From Rhodospirillales bacterium (GTDB lineage: Bacteria; Pseudomonadota; Alphaproteobacteria; Rhodospirillales; CAMCUA01), in assembly GCA_947470575.1 (NCBI GenBank), contig CANITX010000010.1:1-36199 (forward strand): a stretch of DNA of 36,199 nt, read 5' to 3'. Below the pieces are notes generated by a model that worked only from the letters and a program-made list of their open reading frames with translations, made no database searches and was not told where the DNA came from. This document shows positions 25,986 through 35,545 of this stretch, piece by piece (within the stretch, counting starts at the first letter, position 1; each line of letters begins with the position of its first letter). A program made the position numbers and the translations under genes.

Positions 25986-27185
25986 ATGACTTCCTTTGCA
26001 GACGGCAGCCTATCGGGCCTTCGCGTCATCGACCTTACCCGCGTCCTGGGCGGCCCCTATTGCACCCAGATATTGGGCGACCACGGGGCCGACGTCATCA
26101 AGATCGAGCCACCGGCCGGCGACGAAGTGCGCGATTGGGGCCCGCCCTTCCACGACGGTTCAGCTTCGTACTTCATCGGCGTCAACCGCAACAAACGTTC
26201 GCTGGGTCTCGACCTTTCGCGTCCCGAAGGCCGCGATGTGCTGCTGCGCCTGCTCGACGGCGCCGACGTGCTGATCGAGAACTACAAGACCGGGACCATG
26301 GAGCGCTGGGGCCTTGGTTACAATGAGGCGTTAAGCAGCCGTTTCCCGCGCTTGATCCATTGCCGCATCTCCGGCTTCGGCGCCGACGGGCCGATGGGCG
26401 GCTATGCCGGTTACGACGCCGTCGTGCAGGCTATGGTCGGCATGTTTTCGATCAATGGCTCGCCGCAATCGGAACCGACCCGCATCGGCGTGCCGATGGT
26501 CGATATCGGCACGGGGCTGTATTCGGCCATTGCCATCCTGATGGCGATCGTCGAACGGCAACGGTCGGGTCGGGGCCAGTTCGTCGACGCCACCTTGTGG
26601 GACTGCGCGATGGCGTTGATGCATCCCTTCACCGCCAATTACTTCCTCAGCGGCAAAACGCCGGCCCGTACCGGCAATGCTCATCCCAACGTCAGCCCCT
26701 ATGACCGTTATCGCACCGCCACCGTCGATATCTTTCTGGCCGTCGGCAACAATCGGGCCTTCCAGCGGCTATGTACCGAAATCGGTGCTCCCGGATTGGC
26801 GGAAGATCCGCGTTTTCGCGACAACGGCGATCGGGTAACCAACCGGGCCGATCTAACCAAGGAATTGGAAAGCGTGCTGGTCAGGCTGGACGGCAAGGCG
26901 CTGGCCGAACAGCTGCTGAAGGCGGGCGTTCCGGCCGGCCCCGTGCTGGACGTCGCCCAGGCGACCGGCCACATCCACGCGGCCCATCGCGGCAATGTAG
27001 TGGAAAAGGACGGCTATCGCGGCATCGCAACACCGATCCGTCTATCGCGCAGCCGAAGCCGGGTCGAACGGCTGCCACCCCGCTTTGGCGCCGACGGGCC
27101 GGCAATACTGGCCGAATGCGGATTCAGCGAAAAAGACATCGCGGCGTTGCGCGCAACCGGCATTCTGGTCACCGAACGACGGTAG
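25986..27185 (+). CDS. CaiB/BaiF family CoA-transferase
   Basis: The 399-aa protein is a class III (formyl-CoA-transferase type) CoA-transferase. It opens with GLRVIDLTRVLGGPYCTQILG and has DVIKIEPPAGDEVR, NRNKRSLGLDL and the catalytic aspartate D173 in VPMVDIGTGLYSA. These enzymes move CoA between carboxylic acids through an aspartyl-CoA thioester and activate acids for degradation. The acid is unknown; the fold covers oxalate, carnitine, succinate/mesaconate and bile-acid enzymes. It stands alone on its strand. The start at 25986 follows a short GAGAGCATC. Confidence 0.9.
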   Translation: MTSFADGSLSGLRVIDLTRVLGGPYCTQILGDHGADVIKIEPPAGDEVRDWGPPFHDGSASYFIGVNRNKRSLGLDLSRPEGRDVLLRLLDGADVLIENYKTGTMERWGLGYNEALSSRFPRLIHCRISGFGADGPMGGYAGYDAVVQAMVGMFSINGSPQSEPTRIGVPMVDIGTGLYSAIAILMAIVERQRSGRGQFVDATLWDCAMALMHPFTANYFLSGKTPARTGNAHPNVSPYDRYRTATVDIFLAVGNNRAFQRLCTEIGAPGLAEDPRFRDNGDRVTNRADLTKELESVLVRLDGKALAEQLLKAGVPAGPVLDVAQATGHIHAAHRGNVVEKDGYRGIATPIRLSRSRSRVERLPPRFGADGPAILAECGFSEKDIAALRATGILVTERR

Positions 27186-27415
27186 GAAAATTCACGGAAT
27201 ATCGATGTAGGACCGTTGAATTCGCTTGACGAATTTTCTTGCATATTGCTGCCGGCGTCGCCAGATTCCCGGCAATGAATGCACATCCCTGGCGTGACCT
27301 GATAGCCGCCTTCACGCCTATCTGCGTTAGCTCCAGACATGTGAGACATTCAGTAGATCCGTGCCGCCGCTGAACGCAAGGCACGCCAAGACGTGAGTAT
27401 GGTAAAGGAGCAGTT

Positions 27416-27625
27416 ATGGCCACTGGTACCGTAAAGTGGTTCAATCCAACAAAGGGCTATGGCTTCATCGAGCCAAGCGACGGATCCAAAGACGCCTTCG
27501 TCCACATTTCTGCCGTCGAGCGAGTTGGCCTTACCACCCTGCGCGAGGGACAGAAGGTTCAGTTCGACTTGGTGGCGGGACGGAACGGCAAGTCTTCGGC
27601 CGAGAATCTGGTGGTTCTCGACTGA
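27416..27625 (+). CDS. cspA: Cold-shock domain protein (CspA family)
   Basis: The 69-aa OB-fold protein binds single-stranded nucleic acid and melts RNA structure. It has both RNA-binding motifs: KGYGFIEP (RNP1) and DAFVHISAVE (RNP2, FVHIS). The length is standard. A strong ribosome site AAAGGAG (27404–27410) lies 5 bases before the ATG. The 230-base upstream gap (27186–27415) is AT-rich near 27215–27255, so a long 5' leader like those of other csp genes is possible. A 6-base stem (CGTGCC/GGCACG, about 27360–27385) lies just before the ribosome site. Confidence 0.95.
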   Translation: MATGTVKWFNPTKGYGFIEPSDGSKDAFVHISAVERVGLTTLREGQKVQFDLVAGRNGKSSAENLVVLD

Positions 27626-27849
27626 GTTCATGAGGCGGACGCTGGATTCGGAACGTCAGCCGGCGTAAGAAATGGACCCGACCGGCCCCGGTTGCCACGC
27701 TGGCACGCGCCGGTTCGACCATCGGGGCCAGTATTTCGTAACCTCCAAGGACCGATGCCCGGTTGGGGCACGGCGGTTCAAGGAGGTCTTTGCCTGACGG
27801 CGTCGTCGATTCAGGCTGTAATTGCTTTGTTTCCTTTGAAAGCATCACA

Positions 27850-28005
27850 ATGGCGCGCAAGCCGAACTATCGTTTCGAGCGCATGGAGCGCGACAAGAGC
27901 AAAGCCTCCAAGAAATTAGCTCGCCAGAAGGCCAAGGAAGAGAAATCCGATCAGCGCAAAACCGACGCGCCGGATGATTCGACGGACGAAAAGGCCTCGG
28001 AATAG
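27850..28005 (+). CDS. Small highly charged conserved protein (51 aa)
   Basis: The ATG at 27850 opens a 51-codon gene starting MARKPNYRFERMERDKSK. The N-terminal half is Lys/Arg-rich with an Ala/Lys helix (ASKKLARQKAKEE), and the tail is acidic. Very similar short proteins are common in alphaproteobacteria and have no known function. A GAAAG precedes the ATG by about 8 bases. The frame is open further upstream to 27763, but the conserved part begins here. Confidence 0.7.
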   Translation: MARKPNYRFERMERDKSKASKKLARQKAKEEKSDQRKTDAPDDSTDEKASE

Positions 28006-28229
28006 ACTGTGGAACCGCGCGAGAGCGCCGTCCGCCTCGGCGGTCGAGTCTTCAGCACGGTCGCGTTCACAGTTTAGCGTCGCACTTCGCCGATCGGTTC
28101 GTCGGATCGGATGCGTCCGGATGCCGCCGCACCGATCGACGCTGCCTGTTTCGCTGATCGTCTCGGCTTTGGCGTAGGGAGAAAACACCATGCCGTACTG
28201 GGCACTCTGAGCGCCTCGGTCGATCGCGC

Positions 28230-29015
28230 ATGCCCCTTTCCCCCGAGTGCCCCGATGGCATCAGCCTTCTGCCCATCCCCGGCATCCCGATGGTCGAGCC
28301 GGGCGCCGACCTGATAGCAGCCATCGCCTCGGCCGCCGATGCCGCCGGCTTAGCCGTGATCGACGGCGACATCCTGGCCATCGCCCAGAAAATCGTCTCC
28401 AAGGCCGAGGGCCGTTACGTGACCCTCGACACCGTGATGCCATCGCCACGCGCCCTAACCTTGGCCGCCGAAACCGGCAAGGACGCCCGACTGGTCGAGA
28501 TCATCCTGAGCGAGTCCCAAAGCGTCCTGCGGCACCGCCCGGGCGTACTGATCGTCGTCCACCGCTTGGGACTGGTCTTGGCCAATGCAGGTGTCGACGC
28601 TTCGAATGTGGACTCTGCCGATGGGCGCGAACGGGTGTTGCTGCTGCCGGTAGACCCGGATGCCTCGGCGGCGCGGCTGCGTGCCGGCGCGAAAGCGCGA
28701 TGGGGCAGAGAAGTCGGCGTGGTCGTCACCGATAGCCCGGGGCGTGCCTGGCGGCATGGCAGCGTCAATATCGCCATCGGCGCCGCCGGTCTTCCCGCGT
28801 TGCTCGACCTTCGCGGCAAACCCGATTTGTTCGGTCGGGCACTGCGCGCCACGACAGTCGGCCATGCCGACCAGATCGCCGCCGCCGCCGGCCTGCTCCA
28901 AGGCCAAGCCGACGAGGGTCGTCCCGTCGTTATCGTGCGCGGCCTCACCGCCACCGGCGCCAACGGCACGGCGGCCGACCTCATCCGCGATGCGACGGAG
29001 GACCTGTTCCGATGA
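28230..29015 (+). CDS. cofE: Coenzyme F420-0:L-glutamate ligase
   Basis: The 261-aa enzyme adds glutamate residues to F420-0 with GTP to make F420. Family features seen are the opening GISLLPIPGIPMVEPGADL, DGDILAIAQKIVSKAEGR, LVLANAGVDASNVD, VVVTDSPGRAWRHG and IGAAGLPALLDLRG. It is a stand-alone ligase: the C-terminal nitroreductase-like domain of mycobacterial FbiB is absent. The start at 28230 lacks a clear ribosome site, and family similarity begins near residue 10, so a nearby alternative start is possible. The stop overlaps the cofD start (ATGA). It is the first gene of the F420 cassette. Confidence 0.92.
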   Translation: MPLSPECPDGISLLPIPGIPMVEPGADLIAAIASAADAAGLAVIDGDILAIAQKIVSKAEGRYVTLDTVMPSPRALTLAAETGKDARLVEIILSESQSVLRHRPGVLIVVHRLGLVLANAGVDASNVDSADGRERVLLLPVDPDASAARLRAGAKARWGREVGVVVTDSPGRAWRHGSVNIAIGAAGLPALLDLRGKPDLFGRALRATTVGHADQIAAAAGLLQGQADEGRPVVIVRGLTATGANGTAADLIRDATEDLFR

Positions 29016-29968
29016 GCGGCTCTCGCTGCGATGGCGTCGTCGCCCTGACGGGCGGCGTCGGCGGCGCCAAGCTCATCTGGGGATTAGCGCAGGCCTTGGA
29101 GCCCTCTGCTTTGACCGTGATCTGCAACCCCGGCGACGACTTCGAACACCTGGGCCTGACTGTCTGCCCCGATTTCGACACCGTGCTCTACACCCTAGCC
29201 GGCCTAGCCGACCCGGAACGCGGCTGGGGCCGTGCCGACGAAACCTGGGCCTTCATGGCGGCGTTGGAGACGCTGGGCGGCGAAACCTGGTTCCGGCTAG
29301 GCGACCGCGACCTCGCTCTCCACGTGGAGCGCAGCCGGCGGCTGGCCGGCGGCGAAGGTCTGGGCACGATCATGACGGACATCTGCCGGCGACTGGGCGT
29401 CGACCAGCAGGTGCTGCCAGCCAGCGACGACCCGCTACGCACCATGGTCGCCACCGCGGATGGCGAGCTGCCTTTCCAGCAGTACTTCGTGCGCGAGCGT
29501 TGCGCGCCAGCCGTGCGGGGCTTCCACTTCGCCGGTGCCGCGCAGGCGACGGCCCACCCCCGGGCGCTGGCCGCCCTATCCGATCCCGGCCTGCGCGCTA
29601 TCGTCATATGCCCTTCCAACCCGTTCATCAGCATTGACCCGATCCTCGCCATCCCAGGCATGACCGAGGCCATCCGCGCGGCAAAGGTTCCCGTCGTTGC
29701 CGTCTCGCCCATCGTCGGCGGAGCCGCCATCAAAGGGCCGGCGGCGAAGATGCTGGCGGAGCTGGGGCAAGAGGTCTCCGTCCGGACCGTGTGGCGTCAC
29801 TACGGCGACCTGATCGACGGCATCGTGATGGATACCTGCGATGCGCGGCTGGCCGCGGACGCGGACCATGACAAGCTGGCGGCCCTGGTGACGCCGACGG
29901 TGATGACCGGCCCGGAGGAGCGGATCGGACTGGCCCGAGCCGTTCTGGCCTTCGCCGGCAGCCTGTGA
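29012..29968 (+). CDS. cofD: F420 biosynthesis phospholactate (or PEP) transferase CofD
   Basis: The 318-aa enzyme joins FO (7,8-didemethyl-8-hydroxy-5-deazariboflavin) to an activated guanylyl-phospho acid to make F420-0 or its dehydro form. Signatures are LTGGVGGAKLIWGL at the N-terminus, VICNPGDDFEHLGL (usually NTGDD; here Pro replaces Thr), CPDFDTVLYTLAG and CPSNPFISIDPIL. The length is normal. The start overlaps the cofE stop by four bases, and cofC begins two bases after its stop, so the three are one coupled operon. Confidence 0.94.
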   Translation: MSGSRCDGVVALTGGVGGAKLIWGLAQALEPSALTVICNPGDDFEHLGLTVCPDFDTVLYTLAGLADPERGWGRADETWAFMAALETLGGETWFRLGDRDLALHVERSRRLAGGEGLGTIMTDICRRLGVDQQVLPASDDPLRTMVATADGELPFQQYFVRERCAPAVRGFHFAGAAQATAHPRALAALSDPGLRAIVICPSNPFISIDPILAIPGMTEAIRAAKVPVVAVSPIVGGAAIKGPAAKMLAELGQEVSVRTVWRHYGDLIDGIVMDTCDARLAADADHDKLAALVTPTVMTGPEERIGLARAVLAFAGSL

Positions 29969-29969
29969 C

Positions 29970-30656
29970 GTGCTCCCGATGACCGCAGGCGGAACCTGGG
30001 CCGTGTTGCCGATTAAGGGTCTGGCAAACGCCAAGACGCGGCTGGCACCCGTCCTTCAGCCTGCCGAGCGGCGTCAGTTGTTCTTGCGGATGCTGGAGGA
30101 CGTGCTGGCAGCGTTGACGGCAGCGCGGGGGCTGGACGGCATCCTGGCGGTGACTGGCGATGGAGCTGCGACTGACCTGGCGAAGCGGTTCGGCGCGAGA
30201 GTTCTTCTGGAAACCGCCGGACGTGGACAGTCTGCCGCCGTCGCCGCCGCTGCCGACGCACTGCATGCGGCCGGGGCAGCAGCGATGCTGGCCCTGCCGG
30301 GAGATGTGCCCCTGGTGACGGCGGCGGAGATCGAAACCTTGCTGGCGGCCCATGGCAAGGCACCGGCGGTCACCATCGTTCCGGCAGCCGACCGACGGGG
30401 CAGCAACGGCCTGCTGTGTTCGCCGCCGACGGCGATTTCCTTTCACTTCGGCGACGACAGCTTCGTGGCCCACCAGGCGGCAGCACAGCGGCACGGCATC
30501 GAGCCTGGCATCGTGACGCTGGCGGGCCTTGGCCTCGACATCGACCGCCCAGAGGACATCGCCGAACTGCTGTCGCGCCCGACGGCTACCGGTACTCAGG
30601 CCTGGCTCGCAGAAAGCGGAATTGCCCAGCGGCTTCGCGCAGCCGCCGGGCGTTGA
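29970..30656 (+). CDS. cofC: F420 biosynthesis guanylyltransferase CofC
   Basis: The 228-aa nucleotidyltransferase activates 2-phospho-L-lactate, phosphoenolpyruvate or 3-phosphoglycerate with GTP, supplying the substrate of CofD. The N-terminal loop AVLPIKGLANAKTRLAP is the family's nucleotide-binding signature, and LPGDVPLVTAAEIE supplies the metal-binding Asp. Which acid it uses cannot be read from the sequence. Translation starts at a GTG at 29970 or an ATG at 29979. Its stop is five bases from the stop of the convergent enolase-superfamily gene. Confidence 0.9.
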   Translation: MLPMTAGGTWAVLPIKGLANAKTRLAPVLQPAERRQLFLRMLEDVLAALTAARGLDGILAVTGDGAATDLAKRFGARVLLETAGRGQSAAVAAAADALHAAGAAAMLALPGDVPLVTAAEIETLLAAHGKAPAVTIVPAADRRGSNGLLCSPPTAISFHFGDDSFVAHQAAAQRHGIEPGIVTLAGLGLDIDRPEDIAELLSRPTATGTQAWLAESGIAQRLRAAAGR

Positions 30657-30661
30657 TGTGG

Positions 30662-31819
<1,158 letters not shown>

Positions 31820-31853
31820 GACGGAATTCTCCTTGGACGTCGTTTTTTTTGGA

Positions 31854-32879
31854 TCAGAGCGCTTGGCGGACGCGCGGCGCGCATTCCTCCATGAACAGCT
31901 GCATGGCGTCGAGCGCCACCTGATTCTCCATGCCCGGCCAATGCAGACTGACGAGCAGGTGGTTGAAGCCGATGGCCTTGGCCTGCTTGACGATGCTGTC
32001 GGCGACCTCGTCGGGCGAGCCGATCAGGAAGCGATCCTTGAGCAACTCCTCGAATTCCTGGCCGAGATCGTTGTCGCCCTTGGGCATCGCCTTGTCCTGA
32101 CCCCATTCATGGTAGGCCTTGTACTTGGTCTCTAGTGACGGCCCGCAGAGCCTGAGCGCCTCGGCGCGGTTACGCGCGACGAATACCTCGCGGCGCATGG
32201 GAACCTCGGTCGGGAAAGGCTTCTTCAGTTCGTCGAGCGCCCGCTTGTAGACGTCCATCTGCTGCAGGATGGTGTCGAGCCGGTTGTGCGGGTTGATGTA
32301 CCAGCAGTCGCCGATACGCGCGGCGCGGCGGATGGCCACGTCGGCATTGGCGCCGATCCAGATCGGCGGCCGGGGTTTCTGCACCGGCTTGCAGGACAGG
32401 GTGGCGTTCACCAGTTCGAAATGGGAGCCGACCATCGACACGTTGTCTTCGGTCCACAGCCGCTTGATCGCCTCCAGGTTCTCTTCGAGGCGGGGGACGC
32501 GTTCTTTCTGCGTCGTGCCGAAGCCCTTGAATTCGACGTCGCGGTAGCCGAGACCGCAACCGAAAACCAGCTTGCCGTTGGACATGACGTCGATGGTCGC
32601 CAGCTGTTCGGCGATGTCGAGCGGCTTATGCAGGGACAGAAGAACGATTCCCGCGACCAGACGGCAGTTCGGCGCCTCTGTCATCATGCGCGATAGGAAA
32701 GGAATCTGCTGCAAATCCTGCAGCGGCGCGCCGGCGTAGTGGGAGCCCTTGACGATGGACGCGAAGCCCAGCCGATTGGCGGCGCGCGCCTGTTCGCAGA
32801 CCTCCTCGAAGCGGGCCGCCATGTTTTCCCCTTGCGGGTACTGGCCACGCATCATCAAGCCGAACTGCATGGATGCCAT
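31854..32879 (-). CDS. LLM-class (luciferase-like) flavin/F420-dependent oxidoreductase
   Basis: The 341-aa protein is a single-domain bacterial-luciferase-like barrel. It has the opening MQFGLMMRG, a segment GIVLLSLHKPLDIAEQLATID, the GKLVFGCGLGYRDVEF signature and a C-terminal IGSPDEVADSIV. Members use reduced FMN or coenzyme F420. The sequence alone does not settle which, but the F420 genes 1.2 kb away make F420 worth testing. The ATG at 32879 has GGAGG about 9 bases upstream. It is first in a leftward pair with the dehydratase-like gene and divergent from the dehalogenase-like gene, with about 167 bases between starts holding both promoters. Confidence 0.87.
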   Translation of the reverse strand: MASMQFGLMMRGQYPQGENMAARFEEVCEQARAANRLGFASIVKGSHYAGAPLQDLQQIPFLSRMMTEAPNCRLVAGIVLLSLHKPLDIAEQLATIDVMSNGKLVFGCGLGYRDVEFKGFGTTQKERVPRLEENLEAIKRLWTEDNVSMVGSHFELVNATLSCKPVQKPRPPIWIGANADVAIRRAARIGDCWYINPHNRLDTILQQMDVYKRALDELKKPFPTEVPMRREVFVARNRAEALRLCGPSLETKYKAYHEWGQDKAMPKGDNDLGQEFEELLKDRFLIGSPDEVADSIVKQAKAIGFNHLLVSLHWPGMENQVALDAMQLFMEECAPRVRQAL

Positions 32880-33046
32880 TGTTGCTGCCTCCCTTTCTTG
32901 GACGGGCCTATTACCCTTGTCGCGGTCGGCACAGTACCGGTGGATACGATGGGGGTCTAGTCCGCGGCGGGGTTCGACAGAACTTGGCTTTCCGGCTTAC
33001 GATCAGACCGTCTGCTCGACCAATCAAAATCATGAGGACGTCCAAA

Positions 33047-33934
33047 ATGGCTCTGTTCCCCGGCTTCCATCAGACCGACATCGATACCGACGGCGCCCGC
33101 ATCCGTTTGGTGCACGGCGGCAAGGGTCCGCCCTTGCTGTTGCTGCACGGCAATCCCTTTAACCATGTTTCCTGGCACAAGATGGCGCCGAAACTGGCCG
33201 AGCATTTTCATGTGGTCGCCAGCGACCTGCGCGGCTATGGCGATTCGACGGCGCCGGAACCGGGTCCAAACAATATCAACTTCTCCTTCCGCAACATGGC
33301 GCTCGACCAGGTCCAGGTGATGGAAAAGCTGGGCTACAAGCAGTTCATGGTGGCCGGCCACGACCGCGGGGCACGCACCACGCACCGCCTGTGCTTGGAC
33401 CACCCGGACAAAGTTCTGAAAGCTGCCGTCATCGACATCCTGCCCAGCCATCACGTCTGGACCCATGCCTCCAAGGACTGGGCGCTGAAGTCCTGGCACT
33501 GGCTGTTCATGGTTCAGCCCTCGCCTTTCCCCGAAACCCTCATGGGGTCGGTGCCTGCCGACTGGTTCATCCGCCAGAAATTGATGAAGTCGGGCGTCGG
33601 CCTGTCGCCATTTACCGACGAGGCCCTGGCCGAATACATCCGTTGCTTCAACGAAAAGACGATCCGGGGGTCCTGCGGCGACTATCGTGCCTGCGCCACC
33701 TGCGACCTGGAAATGGACAGCGCCGACTTCGCCGCCGGCAACAAGGTGAAACCGCCGCTGTTGGTACTGTGGGGCCAGCACAGCCATACGGAGACCGTCT
33801 TCGGTAACGTCCTGGGGGTCTGGCAACAGTACGCGGAGCAGGCGACCGGACATGCGTTGAAATCCGGCCACTATCCACTCGAAGAAACACCCGAGGTCGT
33901 GTTGGATGCCTTCATGCGATTCTTTCCCGGTTGA
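33047..33934 (+). CDS. Alpha/beta hydrolase, haloacetate (fluoroacetate) dehalogenase-like
   Basis: The 295-aa protein matches fluoroacetate dehalogenases in layout. Comparing from memory with the Rhodopseudomonas palustris enzyme, the key residues are all present and similarly spaced: nucleophile D106 with R107 and R110 (HDRGAR) for carboxylate binding, D130 (VIDILP), H151 and W152 (WHWLF) and Y213 (DYRAC) for the halide pocket, and base H275 (SGHY). It would hydrolyse a haloacetate to glycolate, but many close relatives are uncharacterised. The ATG at 33047 has GAGGAC about 7 bases upstream, better than the ATG at 33032. It leads a rightward operon with an MFS transporter. Confidence 0.82.
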   Translation: MALFPGFHQTDIDTDGARIRLVHGGKGPPLLLLHGNPFNHVSWHKMAPKLAEHFHVVASDLRGYGDSTAPEPGPNNINFSFRNMALDQVQVMEKLGYKQFMVAGHDRGARTTHRLCLDHPDKVLKAAVIDILPSHHVWTHASKDWALKSWHWLFMVQPSPFPETLMGSVPADWFIRQKLMKSGVGLSPFTDEALAEYIRCFNEKTIRGSCGDYRACATCDLEMDSADFAAGNKVKPPLLVLWGQHSHTETVFGNVLGVWQQYAEQATGHALKSGHYPLEETPEVVLDAFMRFFPG

Positions 33935-33982
33935 CCGGGGCGGAGCCGGCAGGATGCGCGATACGGACGAAAGATCCCTGCC

Positions 33983-35545
33983 GTGAGCCTGCTGGCCCGA
34001 CTTTATCGCCGTTGGCCGCCACGCGACGACCTGACGGCGGAGGAATTGGACAAAGGCCTCGGCTGGCTGGTGCGCAACGGCATCGGCGGCCAAATGATGG
34101 AGACGCTGTCGGTCGGCGCCTTCATGACGGCCTATGCTTTGGAATTGGGAGCCAGCAATCTGTCCATCGGTCTGCTGGCGGCCGTCCCGCACGTCACCCA
34201 GCTGCTGCAACTGGCCGGCGTGCCATTGGCTGACCGGCTGCGAAATCGCAGGTTGCTGTCGATCGTCGCCGCCGGGTTCAGCCGGCCGATGTTCCTTGTC
34301 ATCGCGGCGGCCGCCTTCATCGCGGATTCAGACCTGGCGCTCGGGGTCGTTGCCATCGCCTTCGCGGTGCGCTTCTGCCTAACCGCGCTGATGAGCTGTG
34401 GCTGGAATTCGTGGATGCGCGACCTGGTGCCAGAGGGCGCCTTGGGCCGGTTCTTCGGCCGCCGCCTGTTCGCCATGACGTTGATGGGAACCGTGCTCGG
34501 CCTCTGCGGCGGGGCCTTCATCGACCTGTGGACCGCACACGCCGCCTGGCCGACGCGCTATGCCTACGCCATCCTGTTTGTTGGCGCCTTCATTGGCGGC
34601 AGCTATTCGGTGTTCTGCATGACCCGCGTGCCGGAGCCGCGCATGGCGCGTCCGACCAGCGACCTGGCCCTGCTCGGCCGCCTGGGACGGCCTTTCCGCG
34701 ACAGTAACTACCGCCGGCTGATGCTGTTCCTGGGCTCGTGGAACTTCGCCGTCAACCTGGCGGCACCCTTCTTCACGGTACACATGCTGCTGACTCTTAA
34801 GATCGATCTGATGACGATCATGGTGCTGACCACAGTCAGTCAACTGGCCAACGTCTCGGTGCTGCGCTGGTGGGGAACGATCGCGGATCGCATGAGCAAC
34901 AAATCGGTGCTGTCGGTCTGTGCACCGCTGTTCATCGGCTGTATCTTCGCCTGGACCTTCACCACCTTCCCCGAACCGCACGCTTTGACCCTGCCGCTAC
35001 TATTCGCCATCCACCTGCTGACAGGCATCGCCACCGCCGGGGTGACACTCGCCTCCGGCAACATTGCACTGAAACTGGCGCCGCGCGGCGATGCCACCAC
35101 CTACTTGGCCAATAACAGCTTGGTCAACGCCATGGCTGCCGGAATCGCGCCCATCGTCGGCGGCCTGTTTGCCGACTTCTTCATGAACCGCGAACTGTCG
35201 CTGGTGTTACGCTGGCACGAGCCGGGCAAGGACGTGGCCTTCGACACGCTCAGCATCGCGCAGTGGGACTTCTTCTTCCTGCTGGCGACCGTGATCGGTA
35301 TCTTCTCGATCTACCGACTGGGCCAAGTCCGCGAGGTAGGCGAGGTCAGCGAGCGCATGGTGTTGGGCGAGATGCTGCTGGGCGTCAAGCGCAGCGTGCG
35401 CAACCTATCGAGCATCGCCGGCCTGTTATCGGCCACCGAGTTCCCGCTTGGCGCGGTGCGCCGCCGCCGCCACGCCCGTCCGCGGCCCGGCACCGGCGCG
35501 GCCGAGCCACCGCAACAATCGCCTGTCGAGGTCTTACCGCCATGA
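33983..35545 (+). CDS. MFS transporter
   Basis: The 520-aa inner-membrane protein has about twelve hydrophobic helices. A charged loop (DRLRNRR, after helix 2) sits where the major facilitator superfamily signature falls, and a Pro/Arg-rich cytosolic tail of about 40 residues follows the last helix. The substrate is unknown; the neighbours suggest an organic acid or lactone. The start is probably the GTG at 33983, 48 bases after the hydrolase stop. Its stop overlaps the next start (ATGA), so it is coupled to the lactonase gene. Confidence 0.8.
   Translation: MSLLARLYRRWPPRDDLTAEELDKGLGWLVRNGIGGQMMETLSVGAFMTAYALELGASNLSIGLLAAVPHVTQLLQLAGVPLADRLRNRRLLSIVAAGFSRPMFLVIAAAAFIADSDLALGVVAIAFAVRFCLTALMSCGWNSWMRDLVPEGALGRFFGRRLFAMTLMGTVLGLCGGAFIDLWTAHAAWPTRYAYAILFVGAFIGGSYSVFCMTRVPEPRMARPTSDLALLGRLGRPFRDSNYRRLMLFLGSWNFAVNLAAPFFTVHMLLTLKIDLMTIMVLTTVSQLANVSVLRWWGTIADRMSNKSVLSVCAPLFIGCIFAWTFTTFPEPHALTLPLLFAIHLLTGIATAGVTLASGNIALKLAPRGDATTYLANNSLVNAMAAGIAPIVGGLFADFFMNRELSLVLRWHEPGKDVAFDTLSIAQWDFFFLLATVIGIFSIYRLGQVREVGEVSERMVLGEMLLGVKRSVRNLSSIAGLLSATEFPLGAVRRRRHARPRPGTGAAEPPQQSPVEVLPP

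Noticed and set aside
27186-27415. Promoter and thermosensor structure in the cspA leader
   Set aside because: TTGACG near 27224 has no -10 at normal spacing, and the 6-base stem before the ribosome site is too weak to claim a regulatory fold.
28090-28110. Inverted repeat CCGATC...GATCGG upstream of cofE
   Set aside because: A 6-base stem with a 9-base loop is expected by chance in GC-rich DNA, and it is not placed next to a visible promoter.
32957-34210. 417-codon minus-strand open frame over the dehalogenase-like and MFS genes
   Set aside because: It spans two well-supported plus-strand genes and their gap and has no protein-like pattern.
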